Positions 35,999 through 46,060 are shown, counted from the first letter of the stretch. The stretch: DNA of 64,000 nucleotides from Siccirubricoccus deserti (GCF_014283215.1 NZ_JACOMF010000013.1:59634-123633), one strand, 5' to 3'. The notes: generated by a model from the letters alone, not told the origin. Translations and numbers: made by a program.

Positions 35999-37408
35999 CT
36001 ACTCCTCGGCGGCCGCCAGGATGCGGTCCACGGCCTCGGTCCGGCCCAGTGCCGCCAGCACCGCGTCGATCGGCGGGCTCTGGGTGCTGCCGGTCAGCGC
36101 CACCCGCAGCGGCTGGGCGACCGCCCCGAGCTTCAGCCCCTTCACCTCGGCGTAGTCGCGCAGCCAGCGCTCCAGCTCCAGCCGCTCCCAGGGGGCATCG
36201 GTCAGGAATTGCGCCAAGTCGGCGAGCCGTGCCTTGGCCTCCGGCGTCAGCAGCGCGGCGGATTTGGCGTCCATCGGCGGTGGGCCCTCGATGGCGGCGA
36301 AGGCGGCGGTGCCGGCCAGTTCCTCCAGGGTCTTGGCCCGCGCCTTCAGCTCCGGCATCAATGCCCGCACCCGGTCGCCGCCGATCGTGCCGAAGTCAAT
36401 CCCGTGCTTCGCCAGCCGCTCCAGCACCTCCTCGGCCAGCCGGTCGTCGTCGGCCTGGCGCAGGTAGACGCCGTTCAGATGCGTCAGCTTGGCATAGTCC
36501 ATGCGGGAGGCGGCGCGGCCGACGTCCTTCAGGTCGAACAGCGCAATGGCGCGGTCCCGCGGTACGATCTCCTCATCGCCATGACCCCAGCCAAGGCGGA
36601 GCAGGTAGTTGCAGACGGCCTCGGGCAGGAAGCCCTGCTCGCGGAACTCCAGCGCGCCGACAGCGCCATGGCGCTTCGACAGCTTGGCGCCATCGGCGCC
36701 GTGGATCAGCGGGATATGGGCGAAGTGCGGCCGGTGCCAGCCCATGGCGTCGTAGATCATGCACTGGCGGAAGGTGTTGGTCAGGTGGTCGTCGCCGCGG
36801 ATGACATGGGTGATCGCCATGTCATGGTCGTCCACCACCACCGCATGCAGGTAGGTCGGCGTGCCGTCCGAGCGCAGGATAATGAGATCGTCCAGTTCCG
36901 CATGGGCGACGCGGACCTCGCCCTGGACCAGATCCTTCACCACGATCTCGCCACGGCCATCCTCCGGGCGCGGCGCCTTCAGCCGAATGGCGGGCGTGCG
37001 GCCTGGCGGCGCCTCCGCCGGGTCGCGGTCGCGCCAGCGGCCATCGTAGCGCGGCGGGCGGCCTTCCTTCATCGCCTGCTCGCGCATCGCCGCCAGTTCC
37101 TCCGGCGTGTCGAAGGCGAGATAGGCACGGCCGCGCGCCAGCAACTCGCGCGCGACCTCGGCGTGGCGGGCCTCCCGCGCGCTCTGGAAGACCGGCGGCT
37201 CATCCGGGCCGAGGCCCAGCCAGTCGAGGCTCTCGAGGATCTGCCGCACCGCTTCGGGGGTGCTGCGCTGCTTGTCGGTGTCCTCGATGCGCAGCAGGTA
37301 CTGGCCATTGTGGTGGCGGGCGAAGAGGTAATTGAACAGCGCGGTGCGCGCCCCGCCGATGTGCAGATAGCCGGTGGGCGAGGGCGCGAAGCGGGTGCGG
37401 ACGGACAT
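35999..37408 (-). CDS. gltX: glutamyl-tRNA synthetase
   Basis: This class I aminoacyl-tRNA synthetase of 469 residues charges tRNA-Glu (in many alphaproteobacteria one copy also charges tRNA-Gln). The HIGH block is in FAPSPTGYLHIGGARTALFN near residue 7-25 and the KMSKS block is KLSKRHGA near 240. RIEDTDKQRSTPEAVRQILE, conserved in the family, follows the HIGH region. Length is normal. It is divergent from comEC across a 355-bp gap. Confidence 0.96.
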   Translation of the reverse strand: MSVRTRFAPSPTGYLHIGGARTALFNYLFARHHNGQYLLRIEDTDKQRSTPEAVRQILESLDWLGLGPDEPPVFQSAREARHAEVARELLARGRAYLAFDTPEELAAMREQAMKEGRPPRYDGRWRDRDPAEAPPGRTPAIRLKAPRPEDGRGEIVVKDLVQGEVRVAHAELDDLIILRSDGTPTYLHAVVVDDHDMAITHVIRGDDHLTNTFRQCMIYDAMGWHRPHFAHIPLIHGADGAKLSKRHGAVGALEFREQGFLPEAVCNYLLRLGWGHGDEEIVPRDRAIALFDLKDVGRAASRMDYAKLTHLNGVYLRQADDDRLAEEVLERLAKHGIDFGTIGGDRVRALMPELKARAKTLEELAGTAAFAAIEGPPPMDAKSAALLTPEAKARLADLAQFLTDAPWERLELERWLRDYAEVKGLKLGAVAQPLRVALTGSTQSPPIDAVLAALGRTEAVDRILAAAEE

Positions 37409-37735
37409 GGTGCGGAGGCCCTTGGACTGCGGCCGTGGAGGCGGTTCGATACAGCCAACCCCGGTCGGAGGGAATCACCGGGGCGCGATCCTCCGGCGGG
37501 ACCGCCAGGCCATGGTGAGCGGCCGAGGCTCTACACCGGATCCGTCCGGGCCGGAACCGCCGGGCGCATCGGCGTGTGGACCGGTTGGGATACTCGCCAT
37601 ATGCGCGAATTTAATGCACTCGGGCAGTTCCGGCGGGGTGTCGCTGTTTCAGCAGCTTGTCGGTCTTCGCTGAAATCCCGTGGGAATTCCGGACCGCAGG
37701 GCAGGCTTGGCTTGACTCCTTAGTCGTTGATTTAC
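37409..37735. other. gltX-comEC divergent intergenic region
   Basis: No gene is supported here. A dyad CCCCGGT-N11-ACCGGGG lies at 37459-37483, close to gltX. A locally AT-richer stretch around 37585-37620 (TTGGGATACTCG, then ATATGCGCGAATTTAATG) and TTGACT at 37712-37717 are possible promoter pieces for the rightward gene, but no well-spaced -35/-10 pair was found. Confidence 0.4.
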
Positions 37736-37763
37736 CCGAGTCGTCATTTCATTCTCGACTCGG
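37736..37763 (+). promoter_or_regulatory. perfect inverted repeat abutting the comEC start codon
   Basis: CCGAGTCG (37736-37743) and CGACTCGG (37756-37763) form an 8-bp perfect dyad with a 12-nt pyrimidine-rich loop. The right arm ends at the base before the comEC ATG, and no other Shine-Dalgarno is seen. It could be an mRNA hairpin masking initiation or a repressor site. Confidence 0.5.
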
Positions 37764-39918
37764 ATGTCAACAACCCTTGCTCGTCCAGCTCCCGGATGGC
37801 CCGGCAGGCCTGTTCCTCTGGTTGGCCGGTGGAGCACCGATCGGTGGCGCGCGCACTGGGCGGGCGAGCAGCCCCGGCTCGCGCCATGGCTTGCCGTGGC
37901 CCTCGGCGCAGGCGTGCTGGCCTATTTCGCCCTGCCGGAAGAGCCGCCGGCCGCGACGATATGGCTTGCCCCCCCGCTGCTGGCCCTGGCCATCCTCGCC
38001 GGGATGCGCCGGCCCCTCCTCGGTTGGATGCTGGGGCTGGTGGCCGCCGCGGTGCTCGGCTTCGCCATCGCCGTCTGGCACACCGGCCGGCAGCCGCCGC
38101 CACTGGAACTGCCGCGCGGCGCCACCATCCTCACCGGCCGCGTCGCGGCGGTGGAGTTGCTGCCGGGGGGGCAGGCGCATCACCCTGCAGGCGCCGCGCT
38201 TCAATGGCGGTGCGCCGCAGCCGCGTCACATCCGCATCCGCCTGCGCGCCGAGGATCCCGCCCGCCCGGCGCCGGGCGAGCTGTTGCGCCTCCGCGCCCT
38301 GGTCCGCGCGCCCGGCGCGCCGGCGCATCCCGGCGGCTGGGACTTCCAGCGCGCCGCCTATTTCGCCGGTCTTGGCGGCAGCGGCTTCGCCCTCGGCCGG
38401 GCCGAGGTGACATTGGACGAGACAGCGGCACCCGGCTTCGCCGGACTTCGCGCCGGGATCGAGGCGCGGGTCACTGCGGCCATCCCCGGCGCCGCCGGAG
38501 CGGTTGCCGCGGCATTGCTGACCGGCGGGCAGAGTGCCATCCCCGCCACAGACCTGGCGGCGATGCGGGATTCCGGGCTGGCGCATCTGCTCTCGGTTTC
38601 CGGCCTGCACATCGCCATCGTCATGGGGCTTGGGTTCTGGGCGATCCGCTTCATCCTCGCCCTGGTGCCGGCGCTGGCCCTGCGGCTGCCGGTAAAGCCG
38701 CTGGCGGCGCTCGGCGCATTGGCGCTGGGCGGCGGCTACATGCTGCTGACCGGGGCGCAGGTGCCGATGCAGCGCAGTTTCGCCATGGCGGCGCTGGTGA
38801 CCCTGGCGCTGCTCGCCGGGCGACGGGCGCTGAGCCTGCGATCCTGGGCGCTGGCCGCGGCGGCGGTGCTGCTGGCGCAGCCGGCGGCGGTGCTCGGCGC
38901 GAGCTTCCAGATGAGCTTCGCCGCAGTACTCGCGCTGATCGCCGGGTGGGAGTGGCTGCGGCCGCGTATGCCGCGGGCAGGCGGGGAGGGCGCCTGGCGC
39001 CGGCGGCTTCTGCTGGCGGGCTTCGGCATCATCGCCACCTCGGTGCTGGCCGGCGCCGCCACCACCCCCTTCGGCCTGCATCACTTTGGCCGGCTGCAGC
39101 TCTATGGCGTCGCCGCCAACGCGCTGGCGGTACCGCTGACCTCGGCGCTGGTGATGCCGGCAGGCATGGCGGCGGCGGCGCTGATGCCCCTTGGCCTGGA
39201 GCGCCTCGCCCTGGTGCCGATGGGTTGGGGCGTGGAGGCGATCCTCGCCGTCGCCCGCTGGGTCGCTGCCTGGCCCGGCGCGGCGGTCGCGGCGCAGCCG
39301 ATCCCGACCTGGGGCCTGGCGGTGACCGCCTTCGGCATGCTGTGGCTCTGCCTGTGGCGCACCGGCTGGCGCGGCTTCGGCCTGCCGCTGATCCTGCTCG
39401 GCCTGGCCAGTGGGCAATGGCACCGTCCGCCGGACATCCTGGTCTCCGGGGATGGCAGGCTGATCGCCTTCCGGGCGGATGAGACGATGTTTCTCCAGCG
39501 CCTCTCCGGCGCTTCGAACTTCACCCGGGACAGCTGGCTGCGGCTGTTCGGTATCCCGGAGGCGCAGGCGCTGCCGCGCGAGGGGGCCGCCGGCAGCATC
39601 ACCTGCACCCCTGGTGCCTGCAGCCTGCGGGCTGCGCCCGAAGCACCTGCGGCGGTGCTGCTGCGCGGCGCCGCGCCGCGCGAGGCCTGCGCCGGCGCCG
39701 CGCTGGTGATCTCGGCCGAGCCGGTACGCGGCGCCTGCGCGGCGCAGGTGGTCGACCGCTTCGCGGTGTGGCGCAACGGGCCGCATGCCATCTGGCTGGA
39801 CAGGAATGGGGTGCGCGTGGTGAGTGACCGGGCGACGCGCGGCGACCGGCCCTGGGTGCCGCCGCCGCCAGTGCCGCGCGGCACTGCCTCGGCCGAGCCG
39901 CCGGCCGCCATCGAATAG
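37764..39918 (+). pseudogene. comEC: ComEC/Rec2 competence protein interrupted by a +1 frameshift at a G7 run
   Basis: This is the DNA-uptake channel of natural transformation. The first frame gives the N-terminal DUF4131 part (LAPWLAVALGAGVLAYFALP, ILTGRVAAVELLPGG) up to the G run at 38165-38171. The family sequence then continues one frame over: RRITLQAPRFNGGAPQPRHI, LAHLLSVSGLHIAIVMGLGF (the ComEC core motif) and QVPMQRSFAMAALV, to the stop at 39918. Removing one G gives LPGGRRITLQAP and an intact protein of 717 residues. It ends with a short DUF4131-less C-terminus lacking a full metallo-beta-lactamase domain. A sequencing or assembly error, a true mutation, or slippage-corrected expression are the alternatives. 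Confidence 0.85.
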
Positions 39919-39927
39919 GAGTCCTGT

Positions 39928-40674
39928 TTGACCGAAATCGCCGGCCACTCCCTGGTGCCGGTGGACCCGGCGTTGCGTATCACGCTGCTGCCCGGCGAGG
40001 TGACGGTGCCGGCGCCGCTGGAACCCGCCATCGCCGCTGCCTGGACGGCGGCACAGCGCCGCGCCGGGGGGCGGCTGTTCAATGGCCGGGTGTTCTCGGT
40101 CGAGCAGGTCACGCCCTCCCGCATCACCGGCCGGCTGGTCGAATACCGGCTGGCGGTCGCCGGCTTCAGCGACCCGGTCCTGGCGGCGGCGCTGGCGGTG
40201 CGACCGCTGTCGGTCTGCGGCGTACTGCGTACGCCCGATGGCATCGTCTTCGGCCGCCGCACCACCCAGGCGACCTATGAGGCCGGGCTGTGGCAGATGC
40301 CGCCGGCCGGCAGCGTCGATGCCGGCGCCGTGCGAGGCGACGTGGTGGATGCAATCGCCGCGTTGCGCGGCGAGCTGGCCGAGGAACTGGGCCTGCCTTG
40401 GTCGAGCATCACGCTGTGCCGGCCATTCGCGCTGGTGGTGCATGCCGCCTCCGGCGTGCACGACCTCGGCTGCCTGTTGGAGAGCCCGGCAGGCTTCGCC
40501 GAGATCGCCACCGCCGCAGCCGCCACCGGCGGCAGCCGGGAGTACCAGGAGCTGCGGGCGGTGCCAGCGGTGGAGCTGGCCGGCTTCGTCGCCGCCAACC
40601 GCGCCGCCATGGTGCCGGCGGCGCCGCTGTTCCTGGCCGCGCTGGAGCAGATCGCAGCCCACTCGGGCCCATGA
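39928..40674 (+). CDS. Nudix hydrolase-like protein
   Basis: This 248-residue protein has a Nudix-type domain in its second half. LWQMPPAGSVDAG begins the region and GELAEELGL near residue 150 corresponds to the Nudix box REUxEExGU with the Arg replaced by Gly and an insertion in front, so catalysis on nucleoside diphosphates is uncertain. The first 80 residues (VPAPLEPAIAAAWTAAQRRA, LFNGRVFSVEQVTPS) match plant and bacterial Nudix-21-like N-terminal regions. The start is a TTG with AGGAG 6 nt upstream, 9 nt after the comEC stop, so it is the second gene of that unit. Confidence 0.75.
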   Translation: MTEIAGHSLVPVDPALRITLLPGEVTVPAPLEPAIAAAWTAAQRRAGGRLFNGRVFSVEQVTPSRITGRLVEYRLAVAGFSDPVLAAALAVRPLSVCGVLRTPDGIVFGRRTTQATYEAGLWQMPPAGSVDAGAVRGDVVDAIAALRGELAEELGLPWSSITLCRPFALVVHAASGVHDLGCLLESPAGFAEIATAAAATGGSREYQELRAVPAVELAGFVAANRAAMVPAAPLFLAALEQIAAHSGP

Positions 40675-40690
40675 TCCGCTCCAGACCCGC

Positions 40691-41413
40691 TCAGTACTTC
40701 CTGAGCAGCCCGACCAGCCGTCCCTGCACCCGCACCCGGTCCGGGCCGAAGATGCGGGTCTCGTAGCGCGGGTTGGCGGCTTCAAGGGCGATGGAATTCC
40801 CGCGCCGGCGCAGCCGCTTCAAGGTCACCTCGTTCTCATCGACCAGCGCCACGACGATGGCGCCGTTGTCGGCGGTCTCGCCGCGGCGGATGATGACGGT
40901 GTCGCCGTCCAGGATGCCGGCTTCCACCATCGAATCGCCGGCGACCTCCAGCGCGTAATGCTCGCCGGCGGCCAGCAGACCGGCGGGAACCTCGACGCTG
41001 CTGCCGGCATCGCGCAACGCCTCGATCGGCAAGCCGGCGGCGATCCTGCCATACAGCGGCAGCTGCACCGCGGCGGCGTCGTTCGCGGTCTTCTGCACTC
41101 CGGCGAGGTTGGGCGCGAAGCGGCCGGTGATGACATTCGGCGCGAAGGCCGGCGCGCCCGGGGCTGGCGCCGCCTCGGCACCGCGGCGCGGCGCCATATT
41201 CTCCGGCAGCCGGATCACTTCCAGCGCCCGCGCCCGGTGGGCCCGACGCTTCAGGAAGCCGCGCTCCTCCAGCGCGGTGATCAGCCGATGGATGCCGGAT
41301 TTGGACTTGAGCTTCAGCGCCTCCTTCATCTCCTCGAAGGAGGGGGAGAAGCCGGTCGTGCGCAGGTGCTTGTCGATGAAGATCAGCAGCTCATGCTGCT
41401 TACGGGTCAGCAC
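40691..41413 (-). CDS. lexA: LexA repressor
   Basis: This is the SOS-response repressor and self-cleaving peptidase, 240 residues. The N-terminal winged helix is [20 protein letters not shown] and [11 protein letters not shown]. The cleavage site Ala-Gly lies in [10 protein letters not shown], the catalytic Ser is in GDSMVEAGI and the Lys in [16 protein letters not shown]. The linker is long and Pro/Ala-rich, as in alphaproteobacteria. I chose the GTG at 41413 since GGAGGGG lies just upstream and homology starts there; the frame extending to 41485 is not family-like. Its promoter carries a LexA box, so it is autoregulated. Confidence 0.95.
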   Translation of the reverse strand: MLTRKQHELLIFIDKHLRTTGFSPSFEEMKEALKLKSKSGIHRLITALEERGFLKRRAHRARALEVIRLPENMAPRRGAEAAPAPGAPAFAPNVITGRFAPNLAGVQKTANDAAAVQLPLYGRIAAGLPIEALRDAGSSVEVPAGLLAAGEHYALEVAGDSMVEAGILDGDTVIIRRGETADNGAIVVALVDENEVTLKRLRRRGNSIALEAANPRYETRIFGPDRVRVQGRLVGLLRKY

Positions 41414-41487
41414 TTCGTCCCCTCCGTGCGTAGTCGGACTGCCGGTTCCACGCGAGGCGCGGGAACAAAGCGGCAACCGGTTCACGT

Positions 41488-41517
41488 GTTCTAGGAAGGT
41501 TCTAGGCGCCTGGTCAA
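41488..41517 (-). promoter_or_regulatory. lexA promoter with GTTC-N7-GTTC SOS box
   Basis: GTTC-TAGGAAG-GTTC (41488-41502) is exactly the alphaproteobacterial LexA box. On the minus strand TTGACC (41517-41512) and TAGAAC (41493-41488) make a -35/-10 pair with an 18-nt spacer, so the box covers the spacer and -10. More GTTC/GAAC half-sites follow downstream, including GTTCC-N12-GGAAC at 41445-41466. Confidence 0.8.
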
Positions 41518-41561
41518 TGGCTATTCAACGGGACCGGTGAGATCAGTGCAGAAACGTCCGA

Positions 41562-42767
41562 CTAGATCCCAAGCTCGCCGAGTGGGATGACCTCCACCGC
41601 GGCCCCGGCTTCCAGCGCCGGCGCGTGCGGAACCCGCAGGATCAGTCCGTCCGCCCGTGCCAGGGTCTTCAGCATGGAGCTATCCTGCAGCGGGAAGGGG
41701 GTGGCGACCAGCGCCCCATCCGAGGCCGTCTCCAGTCGGGCGCGGAGATGGTCGAATCGACGATCGTTGGCGGCAAGCGCCACGCCGGCGCGGGCCGGGA
41801 CCGCGCGCGGCGGGCCGGCCGGGCCACCGGAGAGCCGGGCCAGCGCCGGGACCAGGAATTGCACCGCGCACACCAACGCGGAGACCGGGTTACCGGGCAG
41901 GCCGAGCACCGGGGTTGGCCCCAGCCGACCCCAGATCAGCGGCTTCCCCGGCCGCATCGCAATCTGCCAGAAATCGAGGGTGAAGCCTTCAGGCCCCAGC
42001 GCCGATTGCACCAGGTCATGGTCGCCGACGCTGGCGCCGCCGGTGGTCACCAGCATGTCGCAGGCGCGGGCGGCGGCCGCGGCGGCGGCGATGGCATCCG
42101 AGTCGTCGGGGGCGATCGGCAGCACCAGCGGATCACCGCCGCCGGCCCGGACCAGCGCCGCCAGAGCATGGGCGTTGGAAGAAACGATGCCTCCGGACGG
42201 AATCGGCTCGCCTGGCAAGGCAATCTCGTCGCCAGTGGCGAGTATGCCGATCCGCGGCGCCCGGTGCACCGTCAGCCAGGGGTGGTTGGCGGCGGCGGCG
42301 AGGCCGATGTCGCGAGCGGTCAGCCGGCGACCGGCCGGCAGCAGCATCTCGCCGGCGGCGAAGTCGAGACCCTGGCGACGAATCCAGCGGCCGGGCTTCA
42401 CTGTCTCATTCACCCGTACCCGGCCCTCGGCGGCGGCGGCATCCTCCTGCAGCAGGATGGCGTCGGCGCCGGGCGGGACAAAGCCGCCGGTGAAGATGCG
42501 CACCGCCTCGCCGGGGCCGATCTGGCCGAGGTAGGGGTGGCCGGCCGGTGCGATGCCGGTGACGGCGAGGCTCGCGCCCTCCACCGCATCGACAGCACGG
42601 ACGGCGTAGCCATCCATGGCTGAGACATCGGCCGGCGGCTGGGTGACCCGGGAGAGCACTGGCCGCGCCAGCACCCGGCCCCAGGCGGCGGGCAGCGGCA
42701 GGGTCTCGGCCGGGGTCGGCGTCAAGGCGTCGAGGATGCGGGTGCGGGCTTCCCCAAGTGAAATCAC
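41562..42767 (-). CDS. moeA: molybdopterin molybdotransferase MoeA
   Basis: This enzyme inserts molybdenum into adenylylated molybdopterin in the cytoplasm; 401 residues. Key blocks are QPPADVSAMDGYAVRA near residue 45, AVRIFTGGFVPPGADAIL, GDEIALPGEPIPSGGIVSSN, TTGGASVGDHDLVQ and GLPGNPVSALV. The GTG at 42767 (MISLGEARTRILDAL) has GGAG 7 nt upstream; the frame remains open upstream but homology stops. It lies 43 nt after moaC in the trp operon tail. Demand fits the molybdenum hydroxylase encoded at 14207-17772. Confidence 0.92.
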   Translation of the reverse strand: MISLGEARTRILDALTPTPAETLPLPAAWGRVLARPVLSRVTQPPADVSAMDGYAVRAVDAVEGASLAVTGIAPAGHPYLGQIGPGEAVRIFTGGFVPPGADAILLQEDAAAAEGRVRVNETVKPGRWIRRQGLDFAAGEMLLPAGRRLTARDIGLAAAANHPWLTVHRAPRIGILATGDEIALPGEPIPSGGIVSSNAHALAALVRAGGGDPLVLPIAPDDSDAIAAAAAAARACDMLVTTGGASVGDHDLVQSALGPEGFTLDFWQIAMRPGKPLIWGRLGPTPVLGLPGNPVSALVCAVQFLVPALARLSGGPAGPPRAVPARAGVALAANDRRFDHLRARLETASDGALVATPFPLQDSSMLKTLARADGLILRVPHAPALEAGAAVEVIPLGELGI

Positions 42768-42810
42768 AGGATCGCTCCGCAAGCCATTGAATGATGCTCG
42801 GGCGCCATGG

Positions 42811-43305
<495 letters not shown>

Positions 43306-43312
43306 GATTTCG

Positions 43313-44143
43313 CTAGAGCGCGTGGACCAACGTGGCGGCAGCGGAGGCGACATCCGGCTGGCGCATCAGGTGCTCGCCGACCAGCAGGCAACGGGCGCCG
43401 GCCTGGGCCATGCGGCGGACATCCGCCTGGGTGCGGATACCGCTCTCCGCCACCGGGATGCGGTCGGCCGGCACCAGCGGCGCCAGCTTCTCCGTGATGG
43501 CAATATCGGTCTGCAAGGTCTTGAGGTTGCGGTTGTTGATGCCGATCAGCCGACTGTTCAGCCCGAGCGCTCGCTCCAGCTCCCGCTGGTCGTGCACCTC
43601 GATCAGCACCGCCATGTCGAGGCTGTGGGCGAGGGCTTCCAGCTCCTCCGCCTGGGCATCGGCCAGGGCCGCCATGATCAACAGCACGCAATCGGCGCCC
43701 ATCGCCCGGGATTCGAAGATCTGCCAGGGATGGACCATGAAGTCCTTGCGCAGCACCGGCAGCGGGCAGGCGGCGCGGGCGGCCTGCAGATCGGCGATGC
43801 TGCCCTGGAAATAGGGCGCGTCGGTCAGCACCGAGAGGCAGGTGGCACCGCCCTCGCAATAGGCCTCGGCCAGTGCCGCCGGGTCGAAGGGATCACGGAT
43901 CAGCCCGCCGGAGGGCGAGGCGCGCTTGATCTCGGCAATCAGCCCGACCCGGCCATCCGCGACCGCGCCGCAAAGGGCGCTGATGAAGGGGCGCGGCGAC
44001 GGCTCGGACCGCGCCAGGCGCTCCAGCTCCGACTGCGGGGTGGCGGCGGCGCGGGTCCGGACCTCCTCGTATTTGTCAGCGAGGATCCGGGCCAGGGTGT
44101 CCGGTACTTCTTGGTCGGCGAGGATGAGATGAGGAGCATTCAT
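43313..44143 (-). CDS. trpC: indole-3-glycerol phosphate synthase
   Basis: This monofunctional TIM-barrel enzyme converts carboxyphenylamino-deoxyribulose phosphate to indole-glycerol phosphate; 276 residues. ILADKYEEV near the N-terminus, [45 protein letters not shown] and [13 protein letters not shown] are the catalytic and phosphate-binding blocks. There is no fused phosphoribosyl-anthranilate isomerase. The ATG overlaps the trpD stop by 4 nt. Confidence 0.96.
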   Translation of the reverse strand: MNAPHLILADQEVPDTLARILADKYEEVRTRAAATPQSELERLARSEPSPRPFISALCGAVADGRVGLIAEIKRASPSGGLIRDPFDPAALAEAYCEGGATCLSVLTDAPYFQGSIADLQAARAACPLPVLRKDFMVHPWQIFESRAMGADCVLLIMAALADAQAEELEALAHSLDMAVLIEVHDQRELERALGLNSRLIGINNRNLKTLQTDIAITEKLAPLVPADRIPVAESGIRTQADVRRMAQAGARCLLVGEHLMRQPDVASAAATLVHAL

Positions 44144-45150
44144 GCGGCGGTCGCGTCCTTCAGGCGGCCCAGTACGGCGGAAGCGGCCCCGCTGTCGATG
44201 GCCCGGGCCGCCAGCGCCGCCCCGGCCCGCAGATCGGTGGCCCGGCCGGCGACCACCAGGGCGGCCGCCGCATTCAACAGGACGATGTCCCGGTAGGCGC
44301 CGGCCTCGCCGGACAGCAACGCGACCAGGGCCGCGGCGTTCGCCGCCGGCTCGCCGCCGCGGATCGCCTCGGGCGGGGCGCGTTCCAGCCCGGCATCCTC
44401 CGGGGTGATGGTGAACTCACGGATTGCGCCATCCTCCAGCGCCGCGACCCGCGTCTCGCCCGAGAGGGCGATCTCGTCGAGGCCCTGGCCATGCACTACC
44501 CATGCCCGTTCCATGCCGAGCCGGCCCAGGGTCTCCGCCATCGGCCGCAGCCATGCGGCGGAATAGGCGCCGGTGAGCTGGCGCTTCACCCGCGCCGGGT
44601 TGGCCAGCGGGCCAAGCAGGTTGAAGATGGTCCGCGTGCCGAGTTCCACCCGCGGTCCGGCGGCGTGGCGCATGCTGGCATGGTGGCGCGGCGCCATCAG
44701 GAAGACCATGCCGGCCTCGGCCAGCACCGTCTCCAGCCGATCCAGCGGCACGTCGAGGTTCACCCCAAGGGCCGCCAGCGCATCCGCCGCGCCGGATTTC
44801 GAGGAGAGGGCGCGGTTGCCGTGCTTCGCCACCGGCACGCCGCAGCCGGCCACCACCAGCCCAGTCGCGGTCGAGATGTTGAGGCTGCCGGAGCCGTCGC
44901 CGCCAGTGCCCACGATGTCGATGGTGCCCGGCGGCGCCTCGATCGCGGTCATCCGGGCCCGCATGGCGCGGACCGCGCCGGTGAGTTCGGCCACCGTCTC
45001 GCCGCGCACCCGCATCGCCATGAGCAGGCCGGCGATCTGCGCCGGGGTGGCCTCGCCCGCCATGATGATGCCGAAGGCCGCCTCGGCCTCGCTCTCCGCC
45101 AGATGCTCTCCGGCAGCAAGCCGCGCCAGGACCGGCTTCAGGCTGTTCAC
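44140..45150 (-). CDS. trpD: anthranilate phosphoribosyltransferase
   Basis: This enzyme transfers phosphoribose from PRPP to anthranilate; 336 residues. Visible blocks are [17 protein letters not shown] (PRPP site), [37 protein letters not shown] and [17 protein letters not shown]. It is joined to trpG and trpC by 4-nt overlaps on both sides, indicating a translationally coupled trpG-trpD-trpC block. Confidence 0.96.
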   Translation of the reverse strand: MNSLKPVLARLAAGEHLAESEAEAAFGIIMAGEATPAQIAGLLMAMRVRGETVAELTGAVRAMRARMTAIEAPPGTIDIVGTGGDGSGSLNISTATGLVVAGCGVPVAKHGNRALSSKSGAADALAALGVNLDVPLDRLETVLAEAGMVFLMAPRHHASMRHAAGPRVELGTRTIFNLLGPLANPARVKRQLTGAYSAAWLRPMAETLGRLGMERAWVVHGQGLDEIALSGETRVAALEDGAIREFTITPEDAGLERAPPEAIRGGEPAANAAALVALLSGEAGAYRDIVLLNAAAALVVAGRATDLRAGAALAARAIDSGAASAVLGRLKDATAA

Positions 45151-45746
45151 GCCGGCACTGCCTGGGGCAGCCGCACCTTGGCGAGCGCCAGGAAATTCCG
45201 CAGCAGGTCGTGGCCGTGCTGGCTGGCGATGCTCTCCGGGTGGAATTGCACGCCCCAGATCGGCTTGCCGCGGTGCGCGATGCCCATGACCAGCCCGTCG
45301 TCCGTCCAGGCGGTGGCTTCCAGCTCCGCCGGCAGATCATCCCGCCGCACCACCAGCGAGTGGTAGCGGGTGGCACGGAAGGGGGAGGGCAGGCCGGCGA
45401 AGATGTCGGTGTTGCGGTGATGCACGTCCCAGACCTTGCCGTGCACCGGCTCCGGCGCGCGGATCACCGCGCCGCCGAAGGCCTGGCCGATCGCCTGATG
45501 GCCGAGGCAGACGCCGAGCAGCGGCACACCCGCGGCGGCCGCGGCGCCGATCAGCGGCAGGCAGATGCCGGCCTCGGTCGGGGTGCAGGGGCCGGGTGAG
45601 AGGACGATCGCCTCCGGCCGCAGCGCCAGCGCATCCTGGCTGGTCAGGGAATCATTGCGCCTGACCTCGATCTCCACTCCAAGGTCACCCAGGAAGTGAT
45701 AGAGATTGAAGGTAAAGCTGTCGTAGTTGTCGATCAGCAGGATCAT
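45147..45746 (-). CDS. trpG: anthranilate synthase glutamine amidotransferase subunit
   Basis: This class I amidotransferase supplies ammonia to TrpE; 199 residues. [20 protein letters not shown] opens the protein, the nucleophilic Cys is in [17 protein letters not shown], and the His-Glu pair is in [11 protein letters not shown]. It may also serve 4-amino-4-deoxychorismate synthase (pabA role), as in many bacteria. The ATG overlaps the stop of a 47-codon upstream ORF by 4 nt. trpE is not adjacent but about 2.6 kb upstream. Confidence 0.95.
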   Translation of the reverse strand: MILLIDNYDSFTFNLYHFLGDLGVEIEVRRNDSLTSQDALALRPEAIVLSPGPCTPTEAGICLPLIGAAAAAGVPLLGVCLGHQAIGQAFGGAVIRAPEPVHGKVWDVHHRNTDIFAGLPSPFRATRYHSLVVRRDDLPAELEATAWTDDGLVMGIAHRGKPIWGVQFHPESIASQHGHDLLRNFLALAKVRLPQAVPA

Positions 45747-45886
45747 CGTTGCGGACTTTCGGTCCGGTCGGTCGCCCGGTCAAGCGGTTGCGCGGGCGGC
45801 TCGGCCTCGGGCGGTGGCGCGGGGATGATGAGGGGCGGCGACGAGGGGCCGCTGATGACGTCGAAGTCGAAATCGCTGCGCTGCAT
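45743..45886 (-). CDS. 47-residue proline-rich ORF translationally coupled to trpG
   Basis: This small ORF lies between the trp attenuator and trpG. The ATG at 45886 has CGGAG 6 nt upstream, and its TGA overlaps the trpG ATG by 4 nt. The predicted peptide begins [20 protein letters not shown] and continues with a Pro/Glu/Ala segment ([13 protein letters not shown]) ending in RTESPQR. It has no signal peptide, membrane segment or cysteine. I recognise no family. It could be a functional small protein, or an ORF whose translation opens the trpG ribosome site. The ribosome site, the overlap and its placement argue it is translated. Confidence 0.6.
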   Translation of the reverse strand: MQRSDFDFDVISGPSSPPLIIPAPPPEAEPPAQPLDRATDRTESPQR

Positions 45887-45937
45887 GCTGGGCTCCGGTG
45901 GAAGGGCCGACGACGCTGGCAGCGGGGCAGAAACACG

Positions 45938-45962
45938 AAAGCCGCCAGCGAGTGGCGGCTTT
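45938..45962 (-). terminator. trp attenuator: intrinsic terminator hairpin
   Basis: AAAGCCGCCA and TGGCGGCTTT form a perfect 10-bp stem with a 5-nt loop; the minus-strand transcript continues CGTGTTTCTG. The left arm GCCGCC (45959-45954) can instead pair with GGCGGC at 46000-45995 inside the trpL end, a classical antiterminator. It lies 28 nt after the trpL stop and 52 nt before the small ORF. Confidence 0.85.
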
Positions 45963-45990
45963 GGGGTTGCTCTCGATCTGCGCGAGGTCC

Positions 45991-46053
45991 TCAGGCCGCC
46001 GGTGTGAACCAGCGGTACCAAAATCGGGCGGCGGGGAGGGTGGCCGGGCGCAT
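45991..46053 (-). CDS. trpL: trp leader peptide
   Basis: This 20-residue leader reads MRPATLPAARFWYRWFTPAA, with Trp at positions 12 and 15 in a WYRW cluster. Stalling at those codons (46020-46018 and 46011-46009) would free GGCGGC in the last codons to pair with the terminator left arm, giving read-through into trpGDC. No Shine-Dalgarno precedes the ATG, and an in-frame stop lies a few codons upstream. The predicted promoter would start transcription at or within a base or two of the ATG, so the mRNA is probably leaderless. Confidence 0.85.
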   Translation of the reverse strand: MRPATLPAARFWYRWFTPAA

Positions 46054-46060
46054 GGGTGGG

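Noticed and set aside
38165..38171. Programmed frameshift in comEC
   Set aside because: Not excluded, but no stimulatory structure or known precedent in ComEC was found, and a homopolymer indel is the simpler reading.
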